Below, one piece after another: positions 8,836 through 17,424 of a stretch of 64,000 nucleotides of DNA; the stretch's first letter is position 1; every line of letters starts with the position of its first letter. The position numbers were made by a program, and so were the translations under genes. A model generated the notes under the pieces. That model was not told where the DNA came from. It did not search any database and saw only the letters and a program-made list of their open reading frames with translations. Source of the stretch: Pacificoceanicola sp049803835 (GTDB lineage: Bacteria > Pseudomonadota > Alphaproteobacteria > Rhodobacterales > Rhodobacteraceae); contig NZ_JBNAGK010000011.1 of assembly GCF_049803835.1 (NCBI RefSeq), forward strand, positions 1 to 64,000. The letters are read 5' to 3'.

Positions 8836-9324
8836 ATGAGAACTGCACTTCTGATACTGGGGCTGGCCATGGCGCCCGCCCTGGCCCCTGTCCCGGGCTT
8901 GGCAGACGCCGGACATGGCAGCGGGCAGATGGCCGTCGGCATGCCCGCCATGCACGGCCATGAACCCACCCGCACGATCGACGTCATCATGCGGGAGGAT
9001 TACGACAAGGACGCGCCTTTCGTCTTTGAACCCTCGGCTGACATGGTCTTTGCGGCGGGTGAAACCGTCCGTCTGCACATCGTCAACATGGGCGAGGAAA
9101 CCCACGAGTTCGTCATGGACACGATGGCGGAAAACGCCGAGCACAAGGTGTTGATGGCAAAGTTCCCCGAGATGGAACACGACGACCCGAACTCGGTACG
9201 ACTGGATCCCGGCGAAGAGGCCGACATCCTCTGGACCTTCAACAAAGCGGGCAAGTTCGAATTCGCCTGCCTCCTGCCCGGCCACTACGAGGGCGGCATG
9301 CACGGCGCCCTTATCGTCAACTGA
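8836..9324 (+). CDS. Periplasmic cupredoxin
   Basis: A 162-residue plastocyanin/azurin-like blue copper protein. A signal peptide (MRTALLILGLAMAPALAP) precedes a cupredoxin domain with an upstream His ligand in ETHEFVMD and the C-terminal Cys-x4-His-x4-Met ligand loop CLLPGHYEGGM. A His/Met-rich linker (GHGSGQMAVGMPAMHGH) lies after the signal. Start at ATG 8836 with AGGAG at 8821. It probably carries copper or electrons between the neighbouring multicopper oxidase and the CusF-like protein. Confidence 0.88.
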   Translation: MRTALLILGLAMAPALAPVPGLADAGHGSGQMAVGMPAMHGHEPTRTIDVIMREDYDKDAPFVFEPSADMVFAAGETVRLHIVNMGEETHEFVMDTMAENAEHKVLMAKFPEMEHDDPNSVRLDPGEEADILWTFNKAGKFEFACLLPGHYEGGMHGALIVN

Positions 9325-9348
9325 TCTTCAATCCACAGGAAATCCAAA

Positions 9349-9636
9349 ATGAACAAACTTCTGAAACTGTCCGCCGCCATGATCCTTGCAGCCGGGGCCG
9401 CGTTGGCTGAGGGCGACCACCCGATGTCCTCGGGGACCGTAACCAAGATCGACACCAAGTGGAACAAGGTCACAATCGATCACGGCCCGCTGGAAAATCT
9501 CGACATGCCCGCCATGAAGATGGTGTTCGATCTGTCCGATCCGACCATGCTCGACGGTTTGAGCGAGGGTGCCAGGATCACCTTCCTTGCAGAGCGGGTG
9601 AACGGTAAACTGACCGTCACCGAACTGTCGAAGTGA
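9349..9636 (+). CDS. CusF-like periplasmic copper-binding protein
   Basis: A 95-residue protein with a signal peptide (LSAAMILAAGAALA) and a compact OB-fold domain of the CusF family. The copper-binding signature is DMPAMKMVF, with Met ligands and an upstream His in VTIDHGP. It is the last gene of the rightward operon that begins at 3743. It is separated from the convergent cueR by a strong GC hairpin. Confidence 0.88.
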   Translation: MNKLLKLSAAMILAAGAALAEGDHPMSSGTVTKIDTKWNKVTIDHGPLENLDMPAMKMVFDLSDPTMLDGLSEGARITFLAERVNGKLTVTELSK

Positions 9637-9643
9637 AACTGCT

Positions 9644-9667
9644 GCGCGCCCCTGTTGCGGGGCGCGC
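9644..9667. terminator. Hairpin between convergent cusF-like and cueR genes
   Basis: A perfect 9-bp stem (GCGCGCCCC / GGGGCGCGC) with a 6-base loop sits between the two convergent stop codons. It lacks a clear U tract on either strand, but its place and stability fit a bidirectional terminator. Confidence 0.6.
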
Positions 9668-9674
9668 TTGCACG

Positions 9675-10076
9675 TCAGGCTTGGTTCGCGTCGCTGCGCG
9701 CCAGATCCTGAAGGATCGGGCAGTCGGGGCGGTGATCCCCGGCGCAGGCGTGGATCAGCGTGTCGAGGGTGGCGCGCATGGATTGCAGCTGCGCGATCTT
9801 CTCATCGATCTGCCGCAGGTGTTCCTCGGCCACCGCCTTGACCTGCGCACTTTCGCGGTGATCGTCCTCATACAGCGCCATCAGCGTCCGGCAATCCTCG
9901 ATGGTGAAGCCAAGCGCGCGGGCCCGGCCCAGAAAGGCCAGCTTGTGCAGGTCGCTTTCGCGGAAGCTGCGATAGCCGTTTTCGCTGCGCTGCGGGCGGA
10001 TCAGCCCGATATCCTCGTAATAGCGGATGGTCTTGGGCGGCAAGCCCGATTGGCGGGCGACGTCTCCGATGTTCAT
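9675..10076 (-). CDS. cueR: Cu(I)-responsive MerR-family regulator CueR
   Basis: A 133-residue activator. The N-terminal winged helix (IGDVARQSGLPPKTIRYYED) is followed by a dimerisation helix and a C-terminal metal loop CAGDHRPDCP. Its two Cys (about 111 and 119) fit the Cu(I)-binding pair of CueR rather than zinc or mercury sensors. It is 10 bases downstream of copA, with AAGGAG before its start, so it is made from the copA transcript. That gives autoactivation through the copA CueR site. It is the only CueR seen, so it probably serves all five CueR-like promoters in the window. Confidence 0.93.
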   Translation of the reverse strand: MNIGDVARQSGLPPKTIRYYEDIGLIRPQRSENGYRSFRESDLHKLAFLGRARALGFTIEDCRTLMALYEDDHRESAQVKAVAEEHLRQIDEKIAQLQSMRATLDTLIHACAGDHRPDCPILQDLARSDANQA

Positions 10077-10086
10077 TCTTGCCTCC

Positions 10087-12594
10087 TTATTCCGCCGGGG
10101 CGGCCACGGGCGCCGCGCCGCTGCGGGCCGGATCGGCCCGTTCCGACATCGCGGGCGCGACGCGGCGCAGGCGCAGCGCGTTGGTCAGGACAAGGACCGA
10201 GGACAGCGCCATCGCCCCCGCCGCCAGCATCGGCGACAGCAGCACACCCCAGACCGGGTACAGGGCCCCTGCCGCCACCGGGATCAGCGCGGTGTTGTAG
10301 GCGAAGGCCCAGAACAGGTTCTCGCGGATGTTGCGCATGGTCCGGGTCGAGACCTCGACCGCGTTGACCACCCCGCGCAGGTCGCCCGACATCAAGACCA
10401 CATCGGCGGATTCGATGGCCACGTCGGTGCCGGTGCCGATGGCAATGCCCACATCCGCATGGGCCAGCGCGGGGGCATCATTGATGCCATCCCCGACAAA
10501 GGCGACGCGGCGGCCTTGGCGCAAGGCCTCCAGCGCGGCGACCTTGCCATCGGGCAGCACCCCGGCGACGACATGATCGATGCCGGTTTCGCGGGCGATG
10601 ACATCCGCCGTGGCCTGCTTGTCACCAGTAATCATGGCGACGGTCAGCCCCTTGGCGCGCAGGGCGGCGATGGCCGCCTTGCTGGCGGGTTTCACCGGAT
10701 CGGCCACACCGATCACCGCCGCGACCTGCCCGCCGATGGCGGCGAACAGCGCGGTGCGGCCAGTCTCCGCCAGTTCCGCCTCGCGATCCGCCAAGGCACT
10801 GACATCCACACCTTCACGCGTCATCAAGCGGTCGGCACCGATCAACACCTCCCGGCCCTCGACCTCGGCGCGCACACCGTAGCCCGTGACCGAGGCAAAC
10901 CCCGCGATCTGCGGCAGGGTCATCCCCTCGGCCTGTGCGGCACGCACGATCGCCTCGGCGATCGGGTGCTCGGACTGCGCCTCGACAGCGGCCACCACGG
11001 GCAGCACCCCGGCGCGGTCAAAGCCCGGCGCCAGCACGAGGTCCGTCAATTCCGGGCGACCCTCGGTCACGGTGCCGGTCTTGTCCAAAGCCACGACCTG
11101 CACGCCATCCAGCGCCTGCAACGCGTCACCCTTGCGAAACAGCACGCCCAGTTCGGCGGCGCGCCCCGTGCCCACCATGATCGAGGTCGGCGTGGCAAGA
11201 CCCATCGCACAGGGGCAGGCAATAATCAGCACCGACACACCCGCCACCAAAGCCATGGTCAGCGCGGGCTGCGGCCCGACGACCAACCAGACCAGCACGG
11301 TCAGCACAGCGACGCTCATGACGGCGGGGACGAACCACAGGGTGATGCGGTCGACCAAGCCCTGAATCGGCAGCTTTGCCCCCTGCGCCTCTTTGACCAT
11401 GCGGATGATCTGCGCCAGCGTCGTATCCTGCCCGACGCGCCCCGCGCGGACCGTCAGGCTGCCGGTGCCGTTGACCGTGCCGCCGGTCACGCTGTCGCCA
11501 ATGTCCTTGGCCGCCGGAACCGGCTCTCCGGTGAGCATGCTTTCATCGACACGGCTGGCGCCCTCTGTCACCTCGCCATCGACGGCAATACGCTCGCCCG
11601 GGCGGACCAGAACGATGTCCCCTTGCGCCAGTTCCTCGACCGGGATTTCCACGGTCTCGCCGCCGCGCAGCACGCGCGCGGTCTTGACCTGCAACCCCAG
11701 CAGTTTCTCGATGGCGGCACCGGTGCGCCCCTTGGCGCGGGCCTCAAGGAACCGGCCCAGCAGGATCAACACGACGATCACCGCCGCTGCCTCGAAATAG
11801 ACGGCACGCAGGGCGTCGGGCAAAAGCCCCGGCAAGAAGGTCGCCACGACCGAATACATATACGCCGCCCCGGTGCCCACCGCGACAAGGCTGTTCATGT
11901 CCGGCGCGCCCTTCAGCAATGCGGGGATGCCCTTGGCGTAGAACATCCGCCCCGGCCCGGCCAGCACGAGGGTCGTCAGCAGGAATTGCAGCACCCAGCT
12001 GGTCTGCTGGCCGATGGTGGCGTTGATCCAGTGGTGAAAGGCCGGGAAGACATGCCCGCCCATCTCCACGATGAAGACCGGCAGCGCCAGCGCCGCGGCA
12101 AAGGCCATGCGCCGCGACAACGCGCGGGCCTCTTCGGCCTTGCGGGTGCTGCGATCCTCGGTGTCGGTGGCCTCGGCCAGCCGGGCGGGATAGCCCGCCT
12201 GCGTGCTGGTCGCGACCAGCTGGGCCGGGGTGACGGCCCCTTCGGCATAGGTGACGGTGGCGGTTTCGGCGGCGAGGTTCACGTTGACCTCCAGCACGCC
12301 CGGCACCGCCGCCAGCGCACGATCCACCCGCCCGACACAAGACGCGCAGGACATGGACTCGACGGTCATCGTCACCCGCCCGGTGCGCGCCGGATAGCCC
12401 AGATCGGCCAGCGCAGCCACGACCTCGCCCGCGCGGTCGGGGCTGTCCACCTGCATCCGCGCCGATTCAGACGCGAGGTTCACCGACACGTCGCTCACGC
12501 CCTCCAGAGTCGACAGTCCGCGATCCACGCGGCCCACGCAGGACGCGCAGGACATGCCTTCGACAGACAGGGTCAGGGGAATCGGGTCCGACAT
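10087..12594 (-). CDS. copA: Cu(I)-exporting P1B-type ATPase CopA
   Basis: An 835-residue inner-membrane pump that moves Cu(I) from cytoplasm to periplasm. Two N-terminal heavy-metal domains each carry GMSCASCVGRV or MSCASCVGRV. The transmembrane metal site is CPC in IIACPCAMGLATP, the phosphorylated Asp is in DKTGTVTEG, and the hinge is GDGINDAPALAHADVG. Full length for the family. It is transcribed from a CueR-type promoter (12625-12655), back to back with copZ, and leads into cueR. Confidence 0.96.
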   Translation of the reverse strand: MSDPIPLTLSVEGMSCASCVGRVDRGLSTLEGVSDVSVNLASESARMQVDSPDRAGEVVAALADLGYPARTGRVTMTVESMSCASCVGRVDRALAAVPGVLEVNVNLAAETATVTYAEGAVTPAQLVATSTQAGYPARLAEATDTEDRSTRKAEEARALSRRMAFAAALALPVFIVEMGGHVFPAFHHWINATIGQQTSWVLQFLLTTLVLAGPGRMFYAKGIPALLKGAPDMNSLVAVGTGAAYMYSVVATFLPGLLPDALRAVYFEAAAVIVVLILLGRFLEARAKGRTGAAIEKLLGLQVKTARVLRGGETVEIPVEELAQGDIVLVRPGERIAVDGEVTEGASRVDESMLTGEPVPAAKDIGDSVTGGTVNGTGSLTVRAGRVGQDTTLAQIIRMVKEAQGAKLPIQGLVDRITLWFVPAVMSVAVLTVLVWLVVGPQPALTMALVAGVSVLIIACPCAMGLATPTSIMVGTGRAAELGVLFRKGDALQALDGVQVVALDKTGTVTEGRPELTDLVLAPGFDRAGVLPVVAAVEAQSEHPIAEAIVRAAQAEGMTLPQIAGFASVTGYGVRAEVEGREVLIGADRLMTREGVDVSALADREAELAETGRTALFAAIGGQVAAVIGVADPVKPASKAAIAALRAKGLTVAMITGDKQATADVIARETGIDHVVAGVLPDGKVAALEALRQGRRVAFVGDGINDAPALAHADVGIAIGTGTDVAIESADVVLMSGDLRGVVNAVEVSTRTMRNIRENLFWAFAYNTALIPVAAGALYPVWGVLLSPMLAAGAMALSSVLVLTNALRLRRVAPAMSERADPARSGAAPVAAPAE

Positions 12595-12624
12595 GGGGGG
12601 CTCCTTCGCTTTGATCTTGCGGCA

Positions 12625-12655
12625 GAGATAGGGCTTCCAGTCACTGGAGGGTCAA
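12625..12655 (-). promoter_or_regulatory. CueR promoter of copA-cueR
   Basis: Read on the minus strand: TTGACC, a 19-base spacer, then TATCTC, with dyad ACCCTCCAGTGACTGGAAGC. The long 19-base spacer is the hallmark of MerR-family activated promoters. It lies 31 bases before the copA start. Confidence 0.88.
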
Positions 12656-12691
12656 GGGCCGAAAATAAATTTCTGCGCCGCTCCGACCATC

Positions 12692-12722
12692 TTGACCTTC
12701 CCCCCGCTGGAACCTCTATCTC
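12692..12722 (+). promoter_or_regulatory. CueR promoter of copZ
   Basis: TTGACC, 19-base spacer, TATCTC, with dyad ACCTTCCCCCCGCTGGAACC. The -10 hexamer is identical to that of the divergent copA promoter. It lies 26 bases upstream of the copZ start, so copA and copZ respond together from paired sites. Confidence 0.86.
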
Positions 12723-12747
12723 CCTGTCAGTCAAAATCCGGAAAGGT

Positions 12748-12948
12748 ATGAACATGGACTTCAAGGTTCCCGACATGAGCTGCGGCCACTGCACCTCGGC
12801 CATCGAGAAATCGGTCAAATCGGCAGACCCGGCGGCGCAGATCGCCTGCGATCTGGACACCCGCACGGTGCGTATCGACAGCGCGCTCAGCGCCGATCAG
12901 CTGTCGGCTGCGATCAAGGACGCCGGATACGAGTCCACCGCAGCCTGA
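12748..12948 (+). CDS. copZ: Copper chaperone CopZ (HMA domain)
   Basis: A 66-residue cytosolic protein made of one heavy-metal-associated domain. The Cu(I) motif is DMSCGHCTSAI (CxxC with an intervening Gly-His). It would deliver Cu(I) to CopA and perhaps to CueR. Start at ATG 12748 after GGAAAGG; the gene lies just downstream of its own CueR promoter and ends at a strong terminator hairpin. Confidence 0.92.
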   Translation: MNMDFKVPDMSCGHCTSAIEKSVKSADPAAQIACDLDTRTVRIDSALSADQLSAAIKDAGYESTAA

Positions 12949-12956
12949 GCGACACC

Positions 12957-12982
12957 GCTGCCCGCGCATGGACGCGGGCAGC
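12957..12982. terminator. Hairpin between convergent copZ and DsbA-like genes
   Basis: A perfect 10-bp stem (GCTGCCCGCG / CGCGGGCAGC) with a 6-base loop lies between two convergent stop codons. It probably serves both directions; the T tract is poor. Confidence 0.65.
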
Positions 12983-12988
12983 GCACAT

Positions 12989-13720
12989 TCATTCAGCGGC
13001 TTGGCGCGCTTCGGCAACCAGCTTGGCCAATTGGTCGGTTTCAACGAAACCGGGCACCAATGCGTCGCCGATCACGAAAGACGGGGTGCCGTTGAACCCA
13101 AGCGCCTGCGTCAACTGCATCGAGGTCGCGATATGGTCTTCGACTTCCGGGGCATCCATGTCGGCACGTAATTGCTCGATGTCCAGACCCACCTCTTCGG
13201 CCACGCGTAGCACGCTGGCCTCTTCGGCGCGGCCTTCGTTACCCATCATCGCCCAATGGAAGTCTTCGTATTTTCCCTGCTTGCGGGCCGCCAGCGCAGC
13301 CTTTGCGGCAAAGACCGAGCCGTCGCCGAGAATCGGCCATTCGCGATAAACCAGACGGATGTTCGGATCCGCGTCGATGAGCGCGCGGACCTCGGGTTTC
13401 ACGCGGCGGCAATAGGGGCAGTTGTAGTCAAAGAACTCGACCACGGTCACGTCGCCGTCGGGATTGCCCAGCACCGGGGCGTTCGGGTCATTCTCGATCA
13501 ACTCGCGCTGTGTGTCCAGCGCACGCGCCTGCGCATCGGCCTGCGCGCCCGCCTGACGTTGCTCAAGGATCGCCACCGCTTCCATCACGATTTCCGGGTT
13601 CTCGCGTATCGCTTCGAGAACCAGCTCCTTGATCCGCGCCTCGTCGAGATCCTGCGCCAGGGTCGGCAACGGCGTCAGCGCGACCAGCGCCAGAGCAAGT
13701 ATGGGGGTTTTGAATGTCAT
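12989..13720 (-). CDS. DsbA/ScsC-like periplasmic thiol oxidoreductase
   Basis: A 243-residue exported thioredoxin-fold protein. The order is a signal peptide (ILALALVALTPLPTLA), an N-terminal helical region that could dimerise, the active site NCPYCRRVKPE and a cis-Pro loop (NGTPSFVIG). The helical extension and context fit DsbA-like proteins of the ScsC/Com1 type, which handle disulfides under copper stress. It is the last gene of the leftward operon starting at 18479 and sits one base from the cytochrome upstream. A ScsB-like partner is encoded at 19139. Confidence 0.88.
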   Translation of the reverse strand: MTFKTPILALALVALTPLPTLAQDLDEARIKELVLEAIRENPEIVMEAVAILEQRQAGAQADAQARALDTQRELIENDPNAPVLGNPDGDVTVVEFFDYNCPYCRRVKPEVRALIDADPNIRLVYREWPILGDGSVFAAKAALAARKQGKYEDFHWAMMGNEGRAEEASVLRVAEEVGLDIEQLRADMDAPEVEDHIATSMQLTQALGFNGTPSFVIGDALVPGFVETDQLAKLVAEARQAAE

Positions 13721-13721
13721 G

Positions 13722-14159
13722 TCAGTTGTCTCCGTTTTCCATGTCGGCCTTGCTGCGTTCGGCCTGCACCTGCTGGGTCCGGTCTGGCCAGGTGGAGCGG
13801 ATGTAGGCGAGGATGTTCCTGATCTGTTGATCGCTCAGTCGGTCGTCAAAGCCGGGCATGCCGCTATCGAACTCCATGCCCTGCTGTGCCATGAAGCCCT
13901 TGCCGCCCAGCTTGGTATAGCCGAACAGCACGCGGTCGCTGTGATGCCAGGTGTGGCCGGTTTCGTCATGCGGCGGGGCAGGCAGTCGGCCATCCGGGCC
14001 GGGCGCGCGCCAGTCGGGCTGCCCCTGCAACTCGGCCCCGTGGCAAGAGGCGCAATTCTCGGCATACAAGACCTCGCCTTCGGCGATATCCGGCGTGTCG
14101 GCCAATGCGGTCTGCGCCAGAACCAGCGCGGCCCCGATGATGGATACTGACCCCTTCAT
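13722..14159 (-). CDS. Monoheme c-type cytochrome
   Basis: About 145 residues, with a signal peptide (VSIIGAALVLAQTALA), one heme site CASCHG and a distal Met likely in DSGMPGF. Class I cytochrome. Its ATG overlaps the stop of the upstream multicopper oxidase (ATGA), which suggests that it passes electrons to or from that oxidase. Start taken at 14159 because of this overlap; an in-frame GTG is also open 15 bases earlier. Confidence 0.88.
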   Translation of the reverse strand: MKGSVSIIGAALVLAQTALADTPDIAEGEVLYAENCASCHGAELQGQPDWRAPGPDGRLPAPPHDETGHTWHHSDRVLFGYTKLGGKGFMAQQGMEFDSGMPGFDDRLSDQQIRNILAYIRSTWPDRTQQVQAERSKADMENGDN

Positions 14160-15541
14160 GTGACCTCCAACCATGTGGTCATGCCGGACGCGGCGTGTTC
14201 AAGCATGTGGCAATGGAAGAGCCACTTGCCCGGGTTGTCCGCGACAAAGGCGATTTCCCGGGTCTCGTTCGCGCCGATCAGCAGCGTGTCGCGCATCGAT
14301 CCTGTCTTACCTTGGGTGACCTCACGGAAGTGCATACCGTGAAGGTGCATGGCGTGGGGAAATACGGTGTCATTGGTGATCGCGACCCGCGCGTGGTCGC
14401 CCCGCGACAGCGTCGTCAAGGGCGTGTCGGGCATATTCGCCACGTCGTTCAACGCCCAGAAATAGCCCGCTGCCGCGAGCTGGCGAAAGCCCTTGCGTTC
14501 ACCGTTCAGCACCGCCGCGTTCATCCGTCCCATCGCGCCGCCCGACATGTACAGCTTGACTGGCGTGGCATTGGCCAGATCGAGCAAATCCATTCGCGGA
14601 TTGGGTGGCAACGCGGCGGGGGCGGCGCGAGCCACCTGCGCACCCTGCCCCGTCACCGTAAAGGCCACCTGCGGAAAGGGTTCATTGGTATCGACATTCA
14701 ACAGCGCCGCCGGTTCGCCCTGCGCGGCGGTGATGTCGACGAACAAGTCGATCCGCTGCGCCGGACCCAGCAGGAGCGTGTCCGCGACCGGCTGCGGCTG
14801 TGCCAAGGGCATCCCGTCAAGTGCGACGGTCCAGCCCGTCATCCCCTGTAGCCGCAGCGCAAAAATGCGCGCGTTGGCGGCATTGATCAGGCGCAGCCGC
14901 AGTCGGTCGTTCCGCTGTGCCGTCAGGGTCAGATTATACTGACCGTTGGTGGTGACGTAGTTCCCGCTTCGCCCGCCGTGGCTCATCATCATCGGCTGGT
15001 CAAACGTGTCGGCGATCTGACCGGTTTCAGGGTCGATCAGCCAGTCGTCGAGGATCAGCACCTCGTCGCGATCCACGTCAGGGGCATGAGGCTCTTCGAC
15101 GATCAACGCACCGCGCAGTCCGCGCGCAACCTGCACGTATGATCGGTTATGCGCGTGATACCAATAAGTTCCGGCATCCGGCACGGTGAAGTCATAATCA
15201 AAGGTCTCGCCCGGCCGCACCGCGTCCTGCGTCAGGCCCGACACACCGTCCATGACGTTGTCGATGCGGATGCCATGCCAATGCACGGAGGTGGCCTCGG
15301 GCAGGTCATTGACCAGTTGTCGTTGCACGCGCGCGCCTTGCGGCACACGGATCTCGGTGCCGGGGACCGCGCCGTCATAGCCCCAGATGCGCGTCTGCGG
15401 GTAACCATTGGGCAGCAGTTGCAGGCTGGCCTCGCGCGTGACCAGAGGTATGGCACCGCTGAGGGACTGCGCCCGCAGTGGCAGGCCCAGACCCGCCGCC
15501 GCCCCCGCGAGGGCAAGGAAAGTGCGCCGCGTGTATGTCAT
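14156..15541 (-). CDS. Multicopper oxidase (CueO/CopA-like), Tat-exported
   Basis: A 461-residue periplasmic oxidase. The Tat signal is MTYTRRTFLALAGAAAGLG. The copper sites are HWHGIRIDN, YWYHAHNRSYVQ, HAMHLHGMHFRE and HCHMLEHAASGM. It is similar in layout to the oxidase at 1617-2897 and distinct from the Met-rich one at 7442. The start ATG 15541 has AAGGA upstream. It is embedded among cytochrome c genes of one leftward operon and overlaps the next cytochrome, so cytochromes may be its electron donors or acceptors. Confidence 0.93.
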   Translation of the reverse strand: MTYTRRTFLALAGAAAGLGLPLRAQSLSGAIPLVTREASLQLLPNGYPQTRIWGYDGAVPGTEIRVPQGARVQRQLVNDLPEATSVHWHGIRIDNVMDGVSGLTQDAVRPGETFDYDFTVPDAGTYWYHAHNRSYVQVARGLRGALIVEEPHAPDVDRDEVLILDDWLIDPETGQIADTFDQPMMMSHGGRSGNYVTTNGQYNLTLTAQRNDRLRLRLINAANARIFALRLQGMTGWTVALDGMPLAQPQPVADTLLLGPAQRIDLFVDITAAQGEPAALLNVDTNEPFPQVAFTVTGQGAQVARAAPAALPPNPRMDLLDLANATPVKLYMSGGAMGRMNAAVLNGERKGFRQLAAAGYFWALNDVANMPDTPLTTLSRGDHARVAITNDTVFPHAMHLHGMHFREVTQGKTGSMRDTLLIGANETREIAFVADNPGKWLFHCHMLEHAASGMTTWLEVT

Positions 15542-15596
15542 ACGCTTGTGTCCTTTGCAGGGGACGAGGGCCACCGTGGCCCCCGCCCGTCTCGTG

Positions 15597-16502
15597 TCAG
15601 TCCGTCTGCCCGCCGTCTTCGCCTTGCAGAAGGTAGGTCGCCATGGCGGTCCGGTCCTCGGGTGTCATGAAGCGCGTGTTCTCGCGCACCACTTCGGACA
15701 TGCTTCCACCAAAGGCATCACCCGAAGGCGTCAACCCGGTTTCCAGCGCATACGCCAGCGCCGAAACCGTCCAGCCGCCCTCTTCCAGCGCCTGCGGTTG
15801 AATCGAGGGTGCCTTGCTGCCGCCGGGCAGAGCCGCGTTTCCGGCGAACCGTGCAGCAAGGTCTCGCCCCCCGGCAAGATTGCGGGGGGTATGGCAGGCA
15901 CCGCAATGGGCTGGGCCGCGGACCAGTTCCCGTCCCCGGTTCCATGCGTCGCTGCGGCCCTCGACCGGCCGGGTGTCCGGGTCGTGGAGAAAGGCCGCGC
16001 GCCACAGTTTCAGCCCCCAACGCTGATCGAAGGGGAACCCCACCACATGATCGGGCGCAGGGTCTGCAACGGGCGGCACCGTCTGGAACGCCGCCCAGAG
16101 ATCGGCGATGTCCTGATCGGTGAAGTCCGCGTAAAACGCATAGGGAAAGGCCGGATAATACGGGGTTCCGTTTGGCCCGACCCCCTGCCGGACCGCCCTT
16201 GCGAATTGCTCGACCGTCCAGTTGCCAAGGCCACTGACCGGGTCAGTGGTCAGATTTGGCGGGTGGAACGTGCCAAAAGGCGTATCCAGCGGCGCGCCGC
16301 CCGCAAGAGGCGCACCGCCTGCCTCGAAATTCGAGTGGCAAGAGATGCAGCCGCTGGCCCGTGCGAGATAGGCACCGCGATCAACATTGCCTGACAAGGT
16401 GATCGGGACGGTGGCAGCGCCGACCGGCCAGACGACCAGCGACACCACCCCCGCAAGCGCGACCGTGCCCAGCACCGCCGCGCCCATAAGGATGCGACGC
16501 AT
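15597..16502 (-). CDS. Diheme c-type cytochrome
   Basis: A 301-residue protein with an N-terminal membrane anchor or signal (GAAVLGTVALAGVVSLVVWP) and two heme motifs, ISCHSNFE context CISCH at about residue 53 and CGACHTPRNL near 200. It resembles the cytochrome subunits of periplasmic alcohol/aldehyde dehydrogenases, but no dehydrogenase lies beside it. It is 2 bases from the upstream cytochrome c'-like gene. Its likely role is electron transfer within this periplasmic redox operon. Confidence 0.88.
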   Translation of the reverse strand: MRRILMGAAVLGTVALAGVVSLVVWPVGAATVPITLSGNVDRGAYLARASGCISCHSNFEAGGAPLAGGAPLDTPFGTFHPPNLTTDPVSGLGNWTVEQFARAVRQGVGPNGTPYYPAFPYAFYADFTDQDIADLWAAFQTVPPVADPAPDHVVGFPFDQRWGLKLWRAAFLHDPDTRPVEGRSDAWNRGRELVRGPAHCGACHTPRNLAGGRDLAARFAGNAALPGGSKAPSIQPQALEEGGWTVSALAYALETGLTPSGDAFGGSMSEVVRENTRFMTPEDRTAMATYLLQGEDGGQTD

Positions 16503-16504
16503 GG

Positions 16505-17071
16505 TCAGTCATCCTCGGCGCGGAAGCGCGCATGGCAGGCGGAACAGACCTGCGTGGTCATGTTGAAGGCCGCATCGGCGGGCATGGCACCGATGGCCTC
16601 AGCGCTCATCATGTCGGCTGAGTCGCCCATCATGGACCCGCCCCCTATCATGCTGCTCCCGCCCATCATGGCACCAGCGCCCATGCTGCCATCGCTTCCC
16701 AGACCGTTGGCCGCCGCCAATTCCAGCCCGCGCGCATAGGTTTCCAACTGGTCAGCCAGATCAGTGAAGCGGGCCCAGTCCTGCCAGATCTCATCCTTGG
16801 CCTCCGACGGGGCACCGCCGCTGCCTTCGGGGAATTGCTCTGTCAGGGCTTTGCCGGCATGGGCCTGAAAGGTGAGGGCGGCGGCGCGCAGGGCCTCCGC
16901 GTCATAGGCCGTTTCGCCGCGCATCATGGGAGTGACGGTTTTCACCGCCTTACCCATCGCCATCATGGCCTCCATGCGTTCCTTGACGATGCCTGTGGCG
17001 CTGCCATGGGCAAGTGCGGTCACGGTGGTGCCGGCAATCAGGATGGCGGCGGTCAAAGTCGTTTTTTTCAT
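16505..17071 (-). CDS. Cytochrome c'-like protein with Met-rich insertion
   Basis: About 188 residues. A signal peptide (TTLTAAILIAGTTVTALA) is followed by a four-helix cytochrome c' fold with the heme motif at the extreme C-terminus (QVCSACHARFRAED), as is usual in that family. Between helix three and the last helix lies an added Gly/Met-rich run (SMGAGAMMGGSSMIGGGSMM), which looks like a Cu(I)-binding loop. Start taken at ATG 17071 because it begins the signal peptide. Confidence 0.85.
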   Translation of the reverse strand: MKKTTLTAAILIAGTTVTALAHGSATGIVKERMEAMMAMGKAVKTVTPMMRGETAYDAEALRAAALTFQAHAGKALTEQFPEGSGGAPSEAKDEIWQDWARFTDLADQLETYARGLELAAANGLGSDGSMGAGAMMGGSSMIGGGSMMGDSADMMSAEAIGAMPADAAFNMTTQVCSACHARFRAEDD

Positions 17072-17109
17072 AGTCTCATGTCTCCGTTGATCGTTTTTCA
17101 GCTGAGTCA

Positions 17110-17424
17110 TCAGACACGATATCGCGGCGGGGGTGGATCATCGGTAAAGCGCCAACCCTCGTCCAACCGAGCCTCCGAAAGCCGTGGCGTGTCGAGCCGA
17201 ACAGGTGTGACCTCCGGCATATGAAGCGCAAGGAAGATCACCGCAGGGGCGCAGTCGATACCGGGGTGGCAATGGCCCTGTGCCTCGGAATCATGCACAT
17301 GGTCCTCGACGGAGGCGATCCGGCGGCTTTCGGGATGCGGGTCGAACTCGGTCACGCCAAGCGACGCCAGCACCATCGTGCAGAGCAACACCAGACACAG
17401 CCGAAGTCCCACCCGAACCCGCAT
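17110..17424 (-). CDS. Small exported protein with His/Cys segment, unknown
   Basis: A 104-residue protein. A hydrophobic N-terminus (LRLCLVLLCTMVLASLGV) is followed by a segment rich in potential metal ligands (VEDHVHDSEAQGHCHPGIDC) and a Pro-rich tail (DDPPPPRYRV). Family not recognised. Its start overlaps the stop of the upstream cytochrome by one base (TGATG-like arrangement at 17424). It belongs to the copper-redox operon by position. Confidence 0.65.
   Translation of the reverse strand: MRVRVGLRLCLVLLCTMVLASLGVTEFDPHPESRRIASVEDHVHDSEAQGHCHPGIDCAPAVIFLALHMPEVTPVRLDTPRLSEARLDEGWRFTDDPPPPRYRV

Noticed and set aside
5833..9636. A complete CusCBA-type RND copper pump
   Set aside because: A TolC-type protein and a CusF-like protein are present, but no membrane fusion protein or RND pump gene lies in the window.
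10027..12948. A 973-codon open frame on the plus strand across the whole of copA and cueR
   Set aside because: It is the antisense shadow of high-GC copA; only its last 66 codons are real (copZ, own CueR promoter and ribosome site).
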